Assembly (NCBI RefSeq): GCF_000158095.2 | Contig: NZ_CM011002.1 | Location: 1,627,228-1,691,227, forward strand | DNA: 64,000 nt | From: Roseibium alexandrii DFL-11 | Lineage (GTDB): Bacteria > Pseudomonadota > Alphaproteobacteria > Rhizobiales > Stappiaceae | Direction: 5' to 3' | Part shown: positions 17,399 to 26,568 of the stretch, in pieces | How the letters are laid out: every line of letters starts with the position of its first letter | How positions within the stretch are numbered: position 1 is the stretch's first letter | Notes under the pieces: generated by a model | Told to the model about the DNA's origin: nothing | Seen by the model: only the letters and a program-made list of their open reading frames with translations | Databases searched by the model: none | Position numbers and translations under genes: made by a program

Positions 17399-20300
17399 TT
17401 CGCCGGGCACGGGTGCCGCGGCGGTTGGGACGGTTTCTTCTTTGGAAGACGGTGTTTTCGTTGTTTTCGTGGGCCGGATACGGAAGAACAGCGCATAGAG
17501 AACAGGCGCTGCAATCAATGTCAGGACTGTCGCGAAGGCCAGACCGCCCATGATGGTGACCGCCATGCCGCGGAAGAAAGCATCCGACAACAACGGCGCC
17601 ATGCCAAGGATTGTTGTGACCGCCGCCAGCATCACGGGCCGCATACGCGAGACACTCGCCTCAACGATGGCCTGATACTTCTCTTTGCCCTCCCGGATCA
17701 TCAGATCGATTTCCTCAAGCAAAACAATCGCATTCTTAATCAGCATGCCTGAGAGCGACAGGAAGCCGAGCAGCGACATAAATCCGAAAGCCGTATCTGT
17801 CGCAAGAAGGGCAATCGCAACGCCATTGATCGACATCGGCACCATCAACCAGATGATCAGCGGTTGCCGGATCGAGCCAAACAGCAGGATCGAGATGATC
17901 AGCATGACCAGGAAACCAAGCGGAAGCTGCGCACCAAGAGACGCTTGCGCGTCATTGGTGCTCTCGTATTCCCCGCCCCACTCCAGCGCATAACCTCGCG
18001 GAAGCGCGATGGCTTCAATCTGAGGTCGGACACGGGCAAGCGCGGCCGTCGCTGTTTCGCCGCCGGTGGTTTCCGCAGCCACTGTTATGGTCCGCACACG
18101 GTCGCGGCGCTGGATCAAGGTGTCCTGCGGTTCCATGACAAACTCCTGAACGACCTGGTCGACCGGAACGTACCGGCGTTGGCTGGCGCTCCAGACAACC
18201 GAGTCCGACACACTTTCGTTCACCGAAATACCGTCAGTTCCGGCCTTTCGGGCCACGATCGGAATGCTTTCGTCGATATCGCGGTACGCACCGACCTGAA
18301 CACCCTCAGTGGCGAACTGCAGTGAAAGAGACAGTTCTTCCCGTGTAATTCCGGAAATCCGGGCGCGGTCTTCGTCAAAGATCGGCCGGACCACAAGTTC
18401 GCGCTGGCGCCAATCCGTGTTGACGTCCGCCAGGCGATTGTCCGGCATCTGGAAGACGGCCCGGGCTTCCTCCCCGAGACGCTTCAGGATGTTCTCATCC
18501 GGTCCTGAGAACCGCGCCTCGATCTTCGCTCCGCCGCCAGGACCAAAGACCAGACGTTTGGTGATGATCTGGGCTGACGGGAACCGTTCACCGAATTGCT
18601 CCCGCAAATCCAACGCCAGAGCATCAATGTCATCCCGGCTGTGGGTCCTGATGATCATGTGGCCGTAGGCGGGATTTGCATCTTCCGGCGAATACGTAAG
18701 CATAAAACGGGTTGCCCCGCCGCCGGCAAAACTGGTGACCGTTTTGACCCGTTCATCTGCGAGGACAACGGCTTCCATGTCCCTCAGATCCGCCTCGGTA
18801 GACCGGATGTCGGTGCCTTGAGGTTTCCAATAATGGACATAAAAGAGCGGCGTGTTGCTATCCGGAAAGAAGGCCTGTTTCACATTGCCGAAGGCCATCA
18901 CACAAGCAACCGTCACGCCAATCAACACCGCGATTGTCAGCAGACGGGCATGCAGCGTTCCAATCAGGAACTTCCGGTAGATTGTATAAAGGATGCCTTT
19001 GTAGGGATCATGATCATCGCCAACTCCCTCAGCTGTGCGGAAAAAGTATTTTCCGAACAAAGGCGTCACCGTGATCGCAAATATCCAGGAAAGCAGCAGC
19101 GATATCCCGATAACCGCAAAGAGCGAGAACAGGAACTCACCCGTTGCATCTGGGGACAGACCGATGCCCGAAAATGCCATAATGCCGATCACAGTCGCAC
19201 CAAGCAGCGGCCACATGGTCTGTTTGACCACCTTGCTGGCTGCTTCGATCGCCCGCATGCCGCGCTGCATGTTGATCATCATGCCTTCTGCGACAACGAT
19301 GGCGTTGTCCACCAGCATGCCCATCGCGATGATCAGGGCGCCAAGCGAAATCCGCTCCATCTCGATGGCAAACAACCGCATGAACAGGACCGTTGCCATC
19401 ACCGTCAACAGAAGCACGGTTCCGACTACCAGAGCAGCGCGCCATCCCATGAACAACGCCAGGACCGCGATCACAATCACCACCGAGGCTGCGAGGTTGA
19501 TGATGAAGCCGTTCACAGATTCGTCGACAACGATGTTCTGCTCGTAGATCGGATGGATCTGCATCCCCACCGGCAGTTGCGCTTCGACCTCTGCGAGTTT
19601 TTCAATCACAAGGCCGCCGACTTCAACGATGTTCGTACCGTCGATCTGCGAAACACCTATGGTGACCGCTTCCTGTCCGTTGTGGCTGATCAGCCGGGAC
19701 GGCCGTTCAGGTTCACCAAGTTCCAGCGTCGCAATGTCCGACAAGCGGATCATCGCCGTGGTGCCCGGCCGGCCGATCACGAGATCCTGAATGCCCGTAA
19801 AATCGTCAAAGGCGGATGCCGTCATCAACCGGATGCGCTTGTCCCCTGAAATGCCGGATCCGTTGGTCTGGATCCGGTTTTCCGCATCGAGCACGCTGGT
19901 GATGTCGGTCATCGAAATACCAAGGCCGACCATCTTGTCGTGGTCGACATTCAGGTAAATGACATCTTCCGGTTCGCCGGAGACATCGACCTTGCCAACG
20001 CCCGGAACCGTGAGCAGCTCGCGCCGGATCCGCTTGACGGTCGTGCGAATATCCCGGTTGGTGTACCCATCTGCGGTGAAGGCATAGAAAAGACCGAACA
20101 CGTCGCCGAAATCATCATAGACCAACGGCGTTCCAGCACCGGCAGGCAGAGCGCGCTGCTCATCACCAACCTTTCGGCGAAGCTCGTCCCACACCTGCGG
20201 CAATTCGGTGCCGTCATAGGTGTCTTTGATTTCGACACGAATACGCGACAGGCCCGGTTCGGAAACAGACGTAATTTCCTTCAGCTGCGGCAGCTGCTGG

Positions 20301-20578
20301 ATCGCGGTCTCGAGGATCTCGGTGACCTCGTTCTCCACTTCCGCAGCCGTTGCGCCCGGGTAGCTGGTAATAACCTGCGCTTCCTTGATGGTGAAGGCCG
20401 GATCTTCCAGGCGGCCAACAGTGCTGAGTGCCCACAAACCGCCAAGCAACGACAGGATGACGATCATCCAGGTGTTGACCGGTTTCTGGATCGAATAACG
20501 TGCAATATCCAAGGGATCAGATCCTTGTTCGGTATTATCTGTCAGATCAGCGCAGCGGTCGCACAATCTGGCCATCAC
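17396..20578 (-). CDS. RND-family efflux pump, inner membrane transporter
   Basis: 1060 aa, full length for an AcrB/MexB-type pump. Two repeats of six membrane segments with large periplasmic loops are visible. The fourth segment reads MGMLVDNAIVVAEG; the second Asp of the AcrB VDD pair is Asn here, as in many members. The tenth segment has the essential Lys in SGMLIKNAIVLLEE. It works with the periplasmic adaptor encoded just upstream, whose stop overlaps this start by about 30 bp; a GTG-ATG pair (20578/20575) or an internal TTG are possible starts. No outer membrane channel gene is linked. Substrate cannot be predicted. Confidence 0.92.
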   Translation of the reverse strand: MMARLCDRCADLTDNTEQGSDPLDIARYSIQKPVNTWMIVILSLLGGLWALSTVGRLEDPAFTIKEAQVITSYPGATAAEVENEVTEILETAIQQLPQLKEITSVSEPGLSRIRVEIKDTYDGTELPQVWDELRRKVGDEQRALPAGAGTPLVYDDFGDVFGLFYAFTADGYTNRDIRTTVKRIRRELLTVPGVGKVDVSGEPEDVIYLNVDHDKMVGLGISMTDITSVLDAENRIQTNGSGISGDKRIRLMTASAFDDFTGIQDLVIGRPGTTAMIRLSDIATLELGEPERPSRLISHNGQEAVTIGVSQIDGTNIVEVGGLVIEKLAEVEAQLPVGMQIHPIYEQNIVVDESVNGFIINLAASVVIVIAVLALFMGWRAALVVGTVLLLTVMATVLFMRLFAIEMERISLGALIIAMGMLVDNAIVVAEGMMINMQRGMRAIEAASKVVKQTMWPLLGATVIGIMAFSGIGLSPDATGEFLFSLFAVIGISLLLSWIFAITVTPLFGKYFFRTAEGVGDDHDPYKGILYTIYRKFLIGTLHARLLTIAVLIGVTVACVMAFGNVKQAFFPDSNTPLFYVHYWKPQGTDIRSTEADLRDMEAVVLADERVKTVTSFAGGGATRFMLTYSPEDANPAYGHMIIRTHSRDDIDALALDLREQFGERFPSAQIITKRLVFGPGGGAKIEARFSGPDENILKRLGEEARAVFQMPDNRLADVNTDWRQRELVVRPIFDEDRARISGITREELSLSLQFATEGVQVGAYRDIDESIPIVARKAGTDGISVNESVSDSVVWSASQRRYVPVDQVVQEFVMEPQDTLIQRRDRVRTITVAAETTGGETATAALARVRPQIEAIALPRGYALEWGGEYESTNDAQASLGAQLPLGFLVMLIISILLFGSIRQPLIIWLMVPMSINGVAIALLATDTAFGFMSLLGFLSLSGMLIKNAIVLLEEIDLMIREGKEKYQAIVEASVSRMRPVMLAAVTTILGMAPLLSDAFFRGMAVTIMGGLAFATVLTLIAAPVLYALFFRIRPTKTTKTPSSKEETVPTAAAPVPGE

Positions 20579-21641
20579 TCAAGAATGCGGCTCCGGCAGC
20601 AACAATGTCTTCGCCAGCTCCAAGGCCCGAACTCACCGGGATGTAGTCGCCCATGACGGTGCCGACTTCGACCTTGCGTTTTGAGACGGCATCGCTTCCA
20701 TCATCATAGATCCAGACATATGACTGACCATCGCCATCAACGGCGACCGATCCGGTCGGAATGAGAAACATCTCCCCAAGGGACAGCCCTTCCGGGAGGA
20801 ACTTGACCCTTACAGACGCGGTCATTCCCGGGTACAGCTGGTCTGCTCCCTTACGAGGCATTGCAAGCGAAACACGGTAGGTCTGTGTTACATCGTCGAC
20901 CTGGGAAGAGTGCTCGCGATAGATCAATGGGAAATACTTGTCGCCGTAGGCTGGAAACTTGGCTTCGATCGAGACGACTTCCGTGTCCCTCACCCGCCCA
21001 AAAAGGGCCTCGGCCACATTGATGTCGACCTGGATTTCCGACACATCGTGCATCCGCACCACCGGTGTTCCAACGCTTACCGTGGTGAAATTGTCGATCA
21101 GACGCAGGGAAACAATGCCGTCAAACGGCGCACGAAGCTCGGAGTATTCGAGATCCAGCTTGGCTTCTTTCAGCGCCTCAACAGCCAGGTCATGCTTGTC
21201 CTGCTGTGCGTCGAAGGCCGAAACCGCAATCACGTTCCGGTCGCGCAGGGTCGCAAGGCGGTCCAACTCGCGTTTTGCTTGTTCGACATTGATTGTCGCC
21301 TCACGCAGTGCGCGATCATAGTCGGCGGTATCGAGCCGTGCGATCAGATCGCCTTTCTTCGCCTGCTGACTTTCCAGAACCGGCAACTCAACGATCCGGC
21401 CAGCAACCTGGAAGGAAAGATCGACTGTTTGGACCGCTGCCACCCGTCCGGCAAACCGGCGTTCCAAAAGACCGAGCTGATCGGAAACAGTAAAGATCTT
21501 GGCCGGTCTTGGGGCGGCGTGAAGTTTTGCCTCCGCCTCGGCGATCGGATCTATTGCATCGTCCTGGCATGCGGCCAATAAACCCGCCGACAAAACGATC
21601 GCTGCCACCCTTGCGGCGGGCGTCTTCAACAATGCCAACAT
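20547..21641 (-). CDS. RND efflux periplasmic adaptor (membrane fusion lipoprotein)
   Basis: 364 aa. A lipoprotein signal ends with LLAAC, so Cys25 would be lipidated and anchor the protein. The order is that of MFP proteins: a first beta strand set with SFQVAGRIVELPV, a helical hairpin with NVEQAKRELDRLATLRDRNVIAVSAFD split around residues 115-170, then LRAPFDGIVSLRLIDNFTTV and a beta barrel ending in a DGQIVRPL tail. It links the RND pump to an outer membrane channel. The gene starts 11 bp after the TetR stop and overlaps the pump gene, so the three form one operon. Confidence 0.92.
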   Translation of the reverse strand: MLALLKTPAARVAAIVLSAGLLAACQDDAIDPIAEAEAKLHAAPRPAKIFTVSDQLGLLERRFAGRVAAVQTVDLSFQVAGRIVELPVLESQQAKKGDLIARLDTADYDRALREATINVEQAKRELDRLATLRDRNVIAVSAFDAQQDKHDLAVEALKEAKLDLEYSELRAPFDGIVSLRLIDNFTTVSVGTPVVRMHDVSEIQVDINVAEALFGRVRDTEVVSIEAKFPAYGDKYFPLIYREHSSQVDDVTQTYRVSLAMPRKGADQLYPGMTASVRVKFLPEGLSLGEMFLIPTGSVAVDGDGQSYVWIYDDGSDAVSKRKVEVGTVMGDYIPVSSGLGAGEDIVAAGAAFLSDGQIVRPLR

Positions 21642-21652
21642 AGAGTTCCGTC

Positions 21653-22204
21653 CTATTGGTTGAGTTCCTTGAGCCGGCCACGCAATTCTTCGAAAACTGC
21701 TGTCCGGTCTTCATCCGTCAGTGTCGAAACGCAGTGCGCTTCGGAAAAATGCAATCCCTCGAGGCTGGTCCAAATGACCCACGCAGCTCCAAGTTGCGAT
21801 GTTTCTTTCAATATCGCGGCCCGCAGCCGGAGCTTGACGTCGATGAATGGCTGGCGAAGGTCCGGCTTGTCAGCGGTCGCCGGTAAAATCGCCCGCGCAA
21901 CATCGCGTTGCTCACTTAACCAGCCTTCTGTGACATCTACCATGGCGGCCAGCGTCGGAGAGGCTGCCCCGCCCGAATTTTCACGCGCGGCGGCAATTTC
22001 GGCTTCGAATTTCCCGGCCAGAAACTCGACCATGCCCCGAATGAGGGCATCCTTGCTTGGGAAATTGTAAAGCAGTCCGCCTTTGGAGAGCCCTGCTTCT
22101 TCCGCTACAGCATCAAGCGTCAACGCCGGTGAGCCCGCTCGCCTGACGACCTCGAGTGCTGCGGTCAAGATCTGACATTTTGTGTTTTTGGTAGACTTCG
22201 ACAT
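21653..22204 (-). CDS. TetR-family repressor of the efflux operon
   Basis: 183 aa. Residues 8-55 form the TetR helix-turn-helix (ILTAALEVVRRAGSPALTLD, AEEAGLSKGGLLYNFPSKDAL). The rest is a helical ligand-binding and dimerisation domain. It is the first gene of the tetR-adaptor-RND operon, the common arrangement in which the regulator represses its own operon until an efflux substrate binds. Two related 17-bp sequences just upstream are the likely operators. Confidence 0.88.
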   Translation of the reverse strand: MSKSTKNTKCQILTAALEVVRRAGSPALTLDAVAEEAGLSKGGLLYNFPSKDALIRGMVEFLAGKFEAEIAAARENSGGAASPTLAAMVDVTEGWLSEQRDVARAILPATADKPDLRQPFIDVKLRLRAAILKETSQLGAAWVIWTSLEGLHFSEAHCVSTLTDEDRTAVFEELRGRLKELNQ

Positions 22205-22216
22205 CTTGGATTCTGA

Positions 22217-22266
22217 ACCGTCTGGTCAGTACAGTTTCAAGCCATATATACCGTTCAGCCGGTACA
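22217..22266 (-). promoter_or_regulatory. Tandem candidate operators of the TetR regulator
   Basis: On the minus strand TGTACCGGCTGAACGGT (22250-22266) and TGTACTGACCAGACGGT (22217-22233) share 12 of 17 positions and begin 33 bp apart, about three helical turns. They lie within 65 bp upstream of the TetR start codon. The core TGTAC-N7-ACGGT is roughly self-complementary, as expected for a TetR dimer. Confidence 0.55.
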
Positions 22267-22451
22267 GACAAGGAGTCTGTAGCAGCCCTTAGGCGATAAA
22301 TTTGACGGCGTTTGTTCAGGAGGCTGCGGAACAGCGACAAAAAAGAGCAGAAATTTCTGAGGGTTGCCACATAGACGCCTTCGCCACGAAAGATATGAGT
22401 GCATGACGAAACAAACGCTTGAATTAGATTGTAATCGGGCTGGTCCCAAGA

Positions 22452-24152
22452 TCAGGCGGCTTCGTCTTCCATGGAGGCTTCGGCTGCGGCCTGTTCTGCA
22501 GCGGCCGCTTCGGCGGCTATCCGTGCGCGTTCACGGGCTTCATCTTCGACACGCTCGGCGAATTCGATGAACTCTTTGGCAGGCATGGGCCTTGCGAAGT
22601 AATAACCTTGAGCTGCCGTCACGCCGAGCTCCATCAGGCGGTCGATCTGCTCTTCCTCCTCGACACCTTCAGCGATGATGCCCATGCCGAGATTGTCAGC
22701 AAGCTCGACCATGGAATCAACGATGGTCGTGGAGTTGTCGTCGGAACTGATGCTGTCGATGAACATCTTGTCGATCTTGATGATATCGACACCAAGTTTC
22801 TGCAGATAAGCCATGCCACCATGGCCCGTCCCCACATCATCCAGCGCAATGCGGACGCCGAGAGCCTGCAATTCGGCCATGATCTTGCGCGCCAGTTCCA
22901 TATCCTCAAGCGGATAGCGCTCGGTGACCTCAACAACGATTTGCTGATAGGAGATCTCGGAGTTCTCAAACGTGTTCTTGATGTCTGCCACAATCTCTCG
23001 GTCGAGAAAATGCCCAGCGAAGAGATTGATCGACAGCTTGAAATCCGGATGCTCGCCATAAAGCGCGCCCACTTCGTCGCTTGCCACCCGCATCATGTGG
23101 CGGGTCATGTCAAAGATATGCCCATTGGCTTCCGCATAGGCCATGAATTGGCCAGGTGAGACAATCATGCCGTTCGGGCGGCGCCAGCGCATAAGAACCT
23201 CGCAGCCACGAACACGCTTGGTCTCGATATCCATGACCGGTTGGTAATACGGAATGAACTCGCCGTTGCGGATCGCGGCGACGAACTCGTCGTTCGCCTC
23301 GCTCTCCGGCCGCCAAGAGTACCAGATGCCAATGGCGACAAACAGAACAGCAATCGCTGCGCAGGCCGCCGCGGCAATGACTTTCAATTGTTGAACGACC
23401 TGCAAGGCCGCCGAGGCAGGCGCATTAACGATGGCAATCAGCGGATAAAGCTCAGATGCAACTTCAACCGACAGCATTTCACTTGGATCGTTGCCTTCAG
23501 AATTGTAGCCGCCGACCTGATACCAGAGCAGATTGTCGCCAAGGCGCAATTCGGTCCGCCTGTAAGACCTCAGATATTCGGGACCTGGATCCATTGCGAT
23601 CACCGCCGGGGTAATCTCGGCAAACAACCGGGTCTCGTTTTTCAGATCCCAACTGACCACGGCCGCCCTGGCGCCAAGGTAACTGCGCTCCAGCATGCCA
23701 ATGCCCACAAGCGGGCCATCTGGACGCAGAGGCGGAAGTACCACTTCTGCAGCCAGCTCACGGTCCGGGATGATGCACATGCGCTGCCCGGCAGCGTCCA
23801 CCAACCCAATGGCATCAATCATGCCGTGGTCGATGATCTGCTGCTCATAGATGATCCGGTCAGCTGCATCACAGGTTTCGACGTCGTCGCGATCCAGCCT
23901 TTGCAGGAAAGAAACAGTGGTGGTGATGGCTTCTTCCGCACGGCGGATGGACACCTGCCCCATCGCTTCCATCTCGCTGACGGCACGGCTCTCGGCATAT
24001 TGGTTGAGGATAATATTGATCGCAAACAACGGCGTTGTCGCAAGCACCAGTGCGATCAGAACCGTCTTAGCAAAACCGAAATAACGAAAGGACAATGCGC
24101 AAGCCCGTTGAGTAACATCTCCCGCAGACCATGCCGCGAAATGGGTAAACAA
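22452..24152 (-). CDS. Membrane-bound c-di-GMP phosphodiesterase (EAL domain) with periplasmic CSS-like sensor
   Basis: 566 aa. Membrane segments at about 28-50 and 256-279 enclose a periplasmic domain with two cysteines (C94, C126), arranged like CSS-motif sensors of E. coli phosphodiesterases whose activity depends on a periplasmic disulfide. The EAL domain starts near 290. The signature reads EVL (E318) but metal and catalytic residues are all present: SINLFAG, VEVTERYP, DDVGTGHGG, IIKIDK, AEGVEEEEQ and QGYYFARP, so it should cleave c-di-GMP. The last 40 residues are Ala/Glu-rich and unusual. The start is a TTG with a weak ribosome site and is uncertain. Confidence 0.85.
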   Translation of the reverse strand: MFTHFAAWSAGDVTQRACALSFRYFGFAKTVLIALVLATTPLFAINIILNQYAESRAVSEMEAMGQVSIRRAEEAITTTVSFLQRLDRDDVETCDAADRIIYEQQIIDHGMIDAIGLVDAAGQRMCIIPDRELAAEVVLPPLRPDGPLVGIGMLERSYLGARAAVVSWDLKNETRLFAEITPAVIAMDPGPEYLRSYRRTELRLGDNLLWYQVGGYNSEGNDPSEMLSVEVASELYPLIAIVNAPASAALQVVQQLKVIAAAACAAIAVLFVAIGIWYSWRPESEANDEFVAAIRNGEFIPYYQPVMDIETKRVRGCEVLMRWRRPNGMIVSPGQFMAYAEANGHIFDMTRHMMRVASDEVGALYGEHPDFKLSINLFAGHFLDREIVADIKNTFENSEISYQQIVVEVTERYPLEDMELARKIMAELQALGVRIALDDVGTGHGGMAYLQKLGVDIIKIDKMFIDSISSDDNSTTIVDSMVELADNLGMGIIAEGVEEEEQIDRLMELGVTAAQGYYFARPMPAKEFIEFAERVEDEARERARIAAEAAAAEQAAAEASMEDEAA

Positions 24153-24521
24153 GCCCTGAATGCAGAAGCATTTCTTAACCCTGACAGGGCGATTTCACTA
24201 AGCCAGCAGGCTATTTGGCAGCTTATGATGAACCCAAACTGCGACTGCGCACGCTGTGGCTGCGCCTACCGCAGTTTTCATTTTCCACAACCTTTCGGCG
24301 CGCATTTACCGGCCCAAGTGCGGAAATCCGCCAAGAGCGTGATCGCCGTCACATTGTCGCTGCACCAATCGGGTGACAAAACCCTCGAGGCAGGTCAAGA
24401 AACCGGTCTCTTTTTCAATTCGCACCAGCTGCAATAAATGGGTCCCTATCTGTCGCCGTTGGTATTAAGCTATGACGCAGGCTCGCGTCAGCCCTGACAC
24501 TTCACGTTTGGAGTACACATC
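24153..24521. other. Divergent intergenic region with one structured hairpin
   Basis: 369 bp between the EAL gene and the next divergent gene. Besides the hairpin at 24236-24277 no coding sequence or clear promoter was recognised. Confidence 0.4.
24236..24277. other. Two-tier hairpin, possible terminator or small RNA end
   Basis: Outer arms AAACTGCG/CGCAGTTT are a perfect 8-bp stem and inside them TGCGC/GCGCA-type arms form a second stem. TTTTCATTTT follows on the plus strand. It lies far upstream of the plus-strand gene at 24522 and in the leader side of the minus-strand EAL gene. Confidence 0.35.
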
Positions 24522-25691
24522 ATGATTTCCAAGAAGTCCCGGATCGGCCTCGGCCTTTCAACCGCAGTTGGCCTGTTTTTGGCTCAGGCTGCACCGGCCC
24601 TTGCTTTCGACCCGAGCGGCGTACCGGTTGCCGATGCGTTCTTGAAACTCCTCGATTCCGACAGCAGCGACGTGGAAAGCTATGGCAGCGTCAACGAAAC
24701 GGGCGGTGACGTCACCATTGCCGACCTCGTTCTTAAAAGCGAAGAGGACGACAGCACTGTCACGATCGGAACCACGACCCTCTCCGGCGGTTCTGTTCTG
24801 GACAATGGCCGTTTGAAACTGAGCGGCCTTCAGCTCCAAGACCTCGAACTTGCTGCCGACGACGGCGGCCTCACCATGGCAAACATGACCGCAACGGATC
24901 TTGTCTTGCCAGCGGCTGAAGAAGTTCAAAACGGCGCCCCGACCGTTGATCCGAGCTACAAGACCTTCGAAGCCTCGACCATCCAGATCAACGATGAAGA
25001 CGGCAAGATCGCCACAATCGACACGATCACTTCTTCCATCGACGAAATGGACGGCGATCAGCCAACAAGTGGTAAGTTCGCAATCTCCAACATCGTTGTG
25101 GATGTGAAAGAGATCCAGGCCGAAGAGGCCAAATCCCTGCAGGACCTTGGCTACGAAACCCTCAACATGAACGTTTCGGGCTCCGGCAAATGGGATCCGG
25201 ATGCGGCAACCATCAATATCCCGGACCTTAAAATTGATGGTCAGGACGCTGCCGCGCTGTCCCTGTCTCTCTCTCTCGGCGGTGTGACGCGCGAAGTTGT
25301 GGAGGAGCTGAACAAGGCCTCCGACAATCCGGAAGAATCCATGGCGCTTCTTCAGAACATCACCGTGTCCAATGTCCGCATCCGTTTGGATGACGCGTCT
25401 CTGACCGGCCGGGTGCTGGATCAGGAAGCTCAAAAGGCCGGCGTCGACACCCAGCAGTATGTTGCTGGTCTGACGGGCAGCCTGCCGCTGATGCTGGGCA
25501 TGCTGCAGAACAAGGAACTCGAAGGCCAGGTCGCCGAAGCTGTAACGCAGTATTTGACCAACCCGGGTTCTCTGGAAATTACAGCGTCTCCGGAAAACCC
25601 GGTCCCGTTTGCCCAGATCATGGGTGCGGCGATGATGGCCCCGCAAATGGTCCCGCAGCTGCTGGGTGTGTCCATTACTGCCAATCAATAA
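24522..25691 (+). CDS. Secreted envelope protein of unknown function
   Basis: 389 aa with a clear signal peptide (residues 1-28, ending ALAF). The mature protein is acidic and rich in Asp, Thr, Ser and alternating hydrophobic residues (GGDVTIADLVLKSEEDD, STVTIGTTTLSGGSVL), suggesting long beta strands like those of lipid-transfer or AsmA/YdgA-like periplasmic proteins; this is only a resemblance. The C-terminal part is helical with a Met/Pro-rich segment (AAMMAPQMVPQLLG). No Cys. GGAG precedes the ATG. The convergent neighbour is also an unrecognised exported protein. Confidence 0.7.
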   Translation: MISKKSRIGLGLSTAVGLFLAQAAPALAFDPSGVPVADAFLKLLDSDSSDVESYGSVNETGGDVTIADLVLKSEEDDSTVTIGTTTLSGGSVLDNGRLKLSGLQLQDLELAADDGGLTMANMTATDLVLPAAEEVQNGAPTVDPSYKTFEASTIQINDEDGKIATIDTITSSIDEMDGDQPTSGKFAISNIVVDVKEIQAEEAKSLQDLGYETLNMNVSGSGKWDPDAATINIPDLKIDGQDAAALSLSLSLGGVTREVVEELNKASDNPEESMALLQNITVSNVRIRLDDASLTGRVLDQEAQKAGVDTQQYVAGLTGSLPLMLGMLQNKELEGQVAEAVTQYLTNPGSLEITASPENPVPFAQIMGAAMMAPQMVPQLLGVSITANQ

Positions 25692-25710
25692 TCCCTCATC
25701 CGAAAACAAA

Positions 25711-25747
25711 AAAACGCGGCGGGACACACCGCCGCGTTTTCTATTTT
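25711..25747. terminator. Bidirectional intrinsic terminator
   Basis: AAAACGCGGCGG and CGCCGCGTTTT flank a 7-base loop, with A-rich DNA on the left and T residues on the right, so it can end both convergent genes. Confidence 0.88.
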
Positions 25748-25759
25748 CATCAGTCTTGT

Positions 25760-26344
25760 TCAGGTATTGGTAATTTCGAAGCCGATGGCGTCGAAGAAGG
25801 TGATGTCGAACAGATCACCCCCCTTGATCTTCAAATCACTCAAGATATCCGGGTTTTGAACTGTGTATGCGCGGTCCTCGCCATCCGGCCCGGTGAAACG
25901 CACCTTTCCGGTTTCCGTATCCGCGGTGAGGATCTTGACTGTGACGGTCATTTGACGGGCTGTCAGGCCCGCAGGCAACCGGTCTTCATCGGCCAGAACG
26001 ACCGTTTTTGAGGCATCGATCTCAGGCTTGGTGTTTTTGCTTTTTTCGATGTCGATGACGACACCGGCAAGATACGTCACATTCAGGAACTGGTTTTCCC
26101 GCACCGATGCGATGTCAAATCCGGGCTGAACCGGCACGGCGAACTCATTCCGGTCCTTCGCTTTGACGATGATCTCGTTGCGGGCCGGGTTTGTCGTGAC
26201 GACCTGAGCTTTGTAGGAGATCGTTTCAGCAGCCGCGAAGGCTTCTTCAAAGGTTGGCTCGGACATCGCCGAGGCGGCACCAGAAAAAGCAAACACCGAC
26301 AATGCGGCGGCCGCAATGGTTGAAATGACGGGACGTGCTGACAT
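25760..26344 (-). CDS. Exported protein of unknown function
   Basis: 194 aa from ATG 26344 (AAAGGA 8 bp upstream; the frame is open to a TTG six codons earlier). The signal peptide ends about ASAMSE. The mature protein has repeated short beta-like motifs (AQVVTTNPARNEIIVKAKD, FLNVTYLAGVVIDIEK, RQMTVTVKILTADTETGKVRFTGPDG), suggesting small beta-barrel or OB-like repeats. No Cys and no known catalytic motif. Not recognised as a named family. Confidence 0.7.
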   Translation of the reverse strand: MSARPVISTIAAAALSVFAFSGAASAMSEPTFEEAFAAAETISYKAQVVTTNPARNEIIVKAKDRNEFAVPVQPGFDIASVRENQFLNVTYLAGVVIDIEKSKNTKPEIDASKTVVLADEDRLPAGLTARQMTVTVKILTADTETGKVRFTGPDGEDRAYTVQNPDILSDLKIKGGDLFDITFFDAIGFEITNT

Positions 26345-26568
26345 TTGAAAAGTCCTTTGCAAAATCGGTCAAGATTTTTGATGACGCCAGGGCCACTCGC
26401 TGATCAATCAGCCATGTGCCTGGTTTCGCTAAGCAAACATCTGAACCAATTGCGGCTCTTTCATGAACGCAACGATTGCAAATAATTTAGATTTCGCGCG
26501 ACGAAGGGAAACTGATCGACCCATCGCCGACGGGTCGCTTGATAAACGCTTGCGGCGCGGCGGGAAAA

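Noticed and set aside
18596..19849. 417-codon open frame opposite the RND pump
   Set aside because: Same antisense pattern (His/Asp/Arg-rich, no domain), with an intact 1060-residue pump on the other strand.
24558..25727. 389-codon open frame opposite the exported protein at 24522
   Set aside because: It mirrors the other strand almost exactly. The plus-strand protein has a signal peptide, ribosome site and terminator; this one does not.
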